A stretch of DNA of 64,000 nt from Tetraselmis striata (taxonomy: Eukaryota; Chlorophyta; Chlorodendrophyceae; Chlorodendrales; Chlorodendraceae): positions 1 to 64,000 of the forward strand of contig VCJN01003206.1 in assembly GCA_006384855.1 (NCBI GenBank). Direction: 5' to 3'. Under the pieces are notes generated by a model, which was not told the DNA's origin, did not search any database, and saw only the letters and a list, made by a program, of their open reading frames with translations. Of this stretch, positions 63,589 to 64,000 are shown in pieces; the first letter of the stretch is position 1, and each line of letters starts with the position of its first letter. Made by a program: the position numbers and the translations under genes.

Positions 63589-64000
63589 TCAATAAGGATC
63601 ACTTTCAAGTTCTTGTGTGTGAACGAGTAGCTCGGATGCATATGGTCCCACCAAACGGAAAAAGGCCGCAGCAACCTAAAAGGCGTGGCAAACCGCACAA
63701 CGCGTCAAATTTTTATGTTGATCGCATTATGTCACTCACCCCGATTGCGCCCCTCACGCACCGCGGTTGTTCCGGTTCCGGCTGTGACGTCGACGATTGT
63801 TGTCCCGTCTGTTGCCGCCATCTTCAGGTGCTTGGCGAAGAGAGCGATAGGCTTTTGGTACTTGTTCACTGTTTGTCTGTTCTCGTCCTTCAATTTCGCA
63901 GTGTTTTTGAAGTGACCCAGCATAATGGATGTAGAGAACCTGGAAAGGCACAACCGGCTCAACGACTTACCGGCTCAGCTGGGTAAATACAAGCCGGCTA
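63589..64000 (-). CDS. DNA N4/N6-methyltransferase, C-terminal part (5' end outside window)
   Basis: The exon down to 63762 encodes YQKPIALFAKHLKMAATDG and then TTIVDVTAGTGTTA: the KP-x-x-L box and the D-x-x-A-G-T-G-T-T SAM-binding motif of the N6_N4 methylase family. Removing an 86 bp intron (GTGCGTGAGG at 63761 to TTTTAG at 63676, phase 0) joins it to VAAAFFRLVGPYASELL, the expected continuation, ending in TGA at 63589-63591. A possible acceptor for this exon is at 63940. Enzymes of this class methylate adenine N6 or cytosine N4 in DNA. The gene stands beside the large transposon, not clearly inside it; whether it is transposon-borne or host is open. Confidence 0.65.

Overview
The window looks like nuclear DNA of a GC-rich eukaryote and is dominated by mobile elements. 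Evidence for a eukaryote: phase-consistent GT-AG introns, DIRS-type tyrosine-recombinase retrotransposons, a non-LTR retrotransposon with a restriction-like endonuclease, and a plant-type NO VEIN-like gene. There are no bacterial operons, Shine-Dalgarno starts, CRISPR arrays or recognisable rRNA/tRNA genes. A green alga is the most likely source (DIRS/PAT elements and NOV-like proteins are familiar there), but that is inference.

Layout: 1-4318, a degenerate DIRS/PAT-like element (gag-like, RT-RNase H, tyrosine recombinase). 4319-9375, gene-poor DNA with pogo-like repeats and a small inverted-repeat element. 9380-14612, an element with terminal inverted repeats packed with four kinds of tandem repeat. 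15770-18870, a cassette with a 180-208 bp minisatellite, present again inverted at 39950-41970. 18985-19944, a broken transposon protein. 20909-23948, two near-identical 1.4 kb direct repeats. 24088-32323, the only part that resembles host genes: a NO VEIN-like ATPase gene (with a stop and a probable frameshift) plus two unknown genes, all on the minus strand. 33645-36360, a second DIRS copy that lacks RT. 38101-39900, a 368 bp tandem array. 42322-44963, a transposon gene region containing a 30 bp minisatellite. 45548-45860, a DIRS remnant. 45950-51095, a largely intact R2-like LINE. 52402-53431, a third DIRS fragment. 53432-63031, a DNA transposon with two divergent multi-exon genes. 63589-64000, the end of a DNA N4/N6-methyltransferase gene.

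Most notable: (i) three large introns of the two divergent transposon genes each contain an array of the same 24 bp minisatellite, with intron borders fixed by reading phase; (ii) two DIRS copies end the gag-like frame in UGA-CGG, a known leaky-stop context, with the same frame open downstream (into RT in the first copy); (iii) the NOV-like protein joins a GHKL ATPase, a NOV C-terminal domain and a cold-shock-like tail; (iv) a GC-rich 30 bp minisatellite occurs in two unrelated elements 30 kb apart.

Most transposon genes are broken. The LINE ORF is the only long transposon ORF without a stop or shift. Coordinates of repeat and element edges were set by eye and may be off by a few bases.
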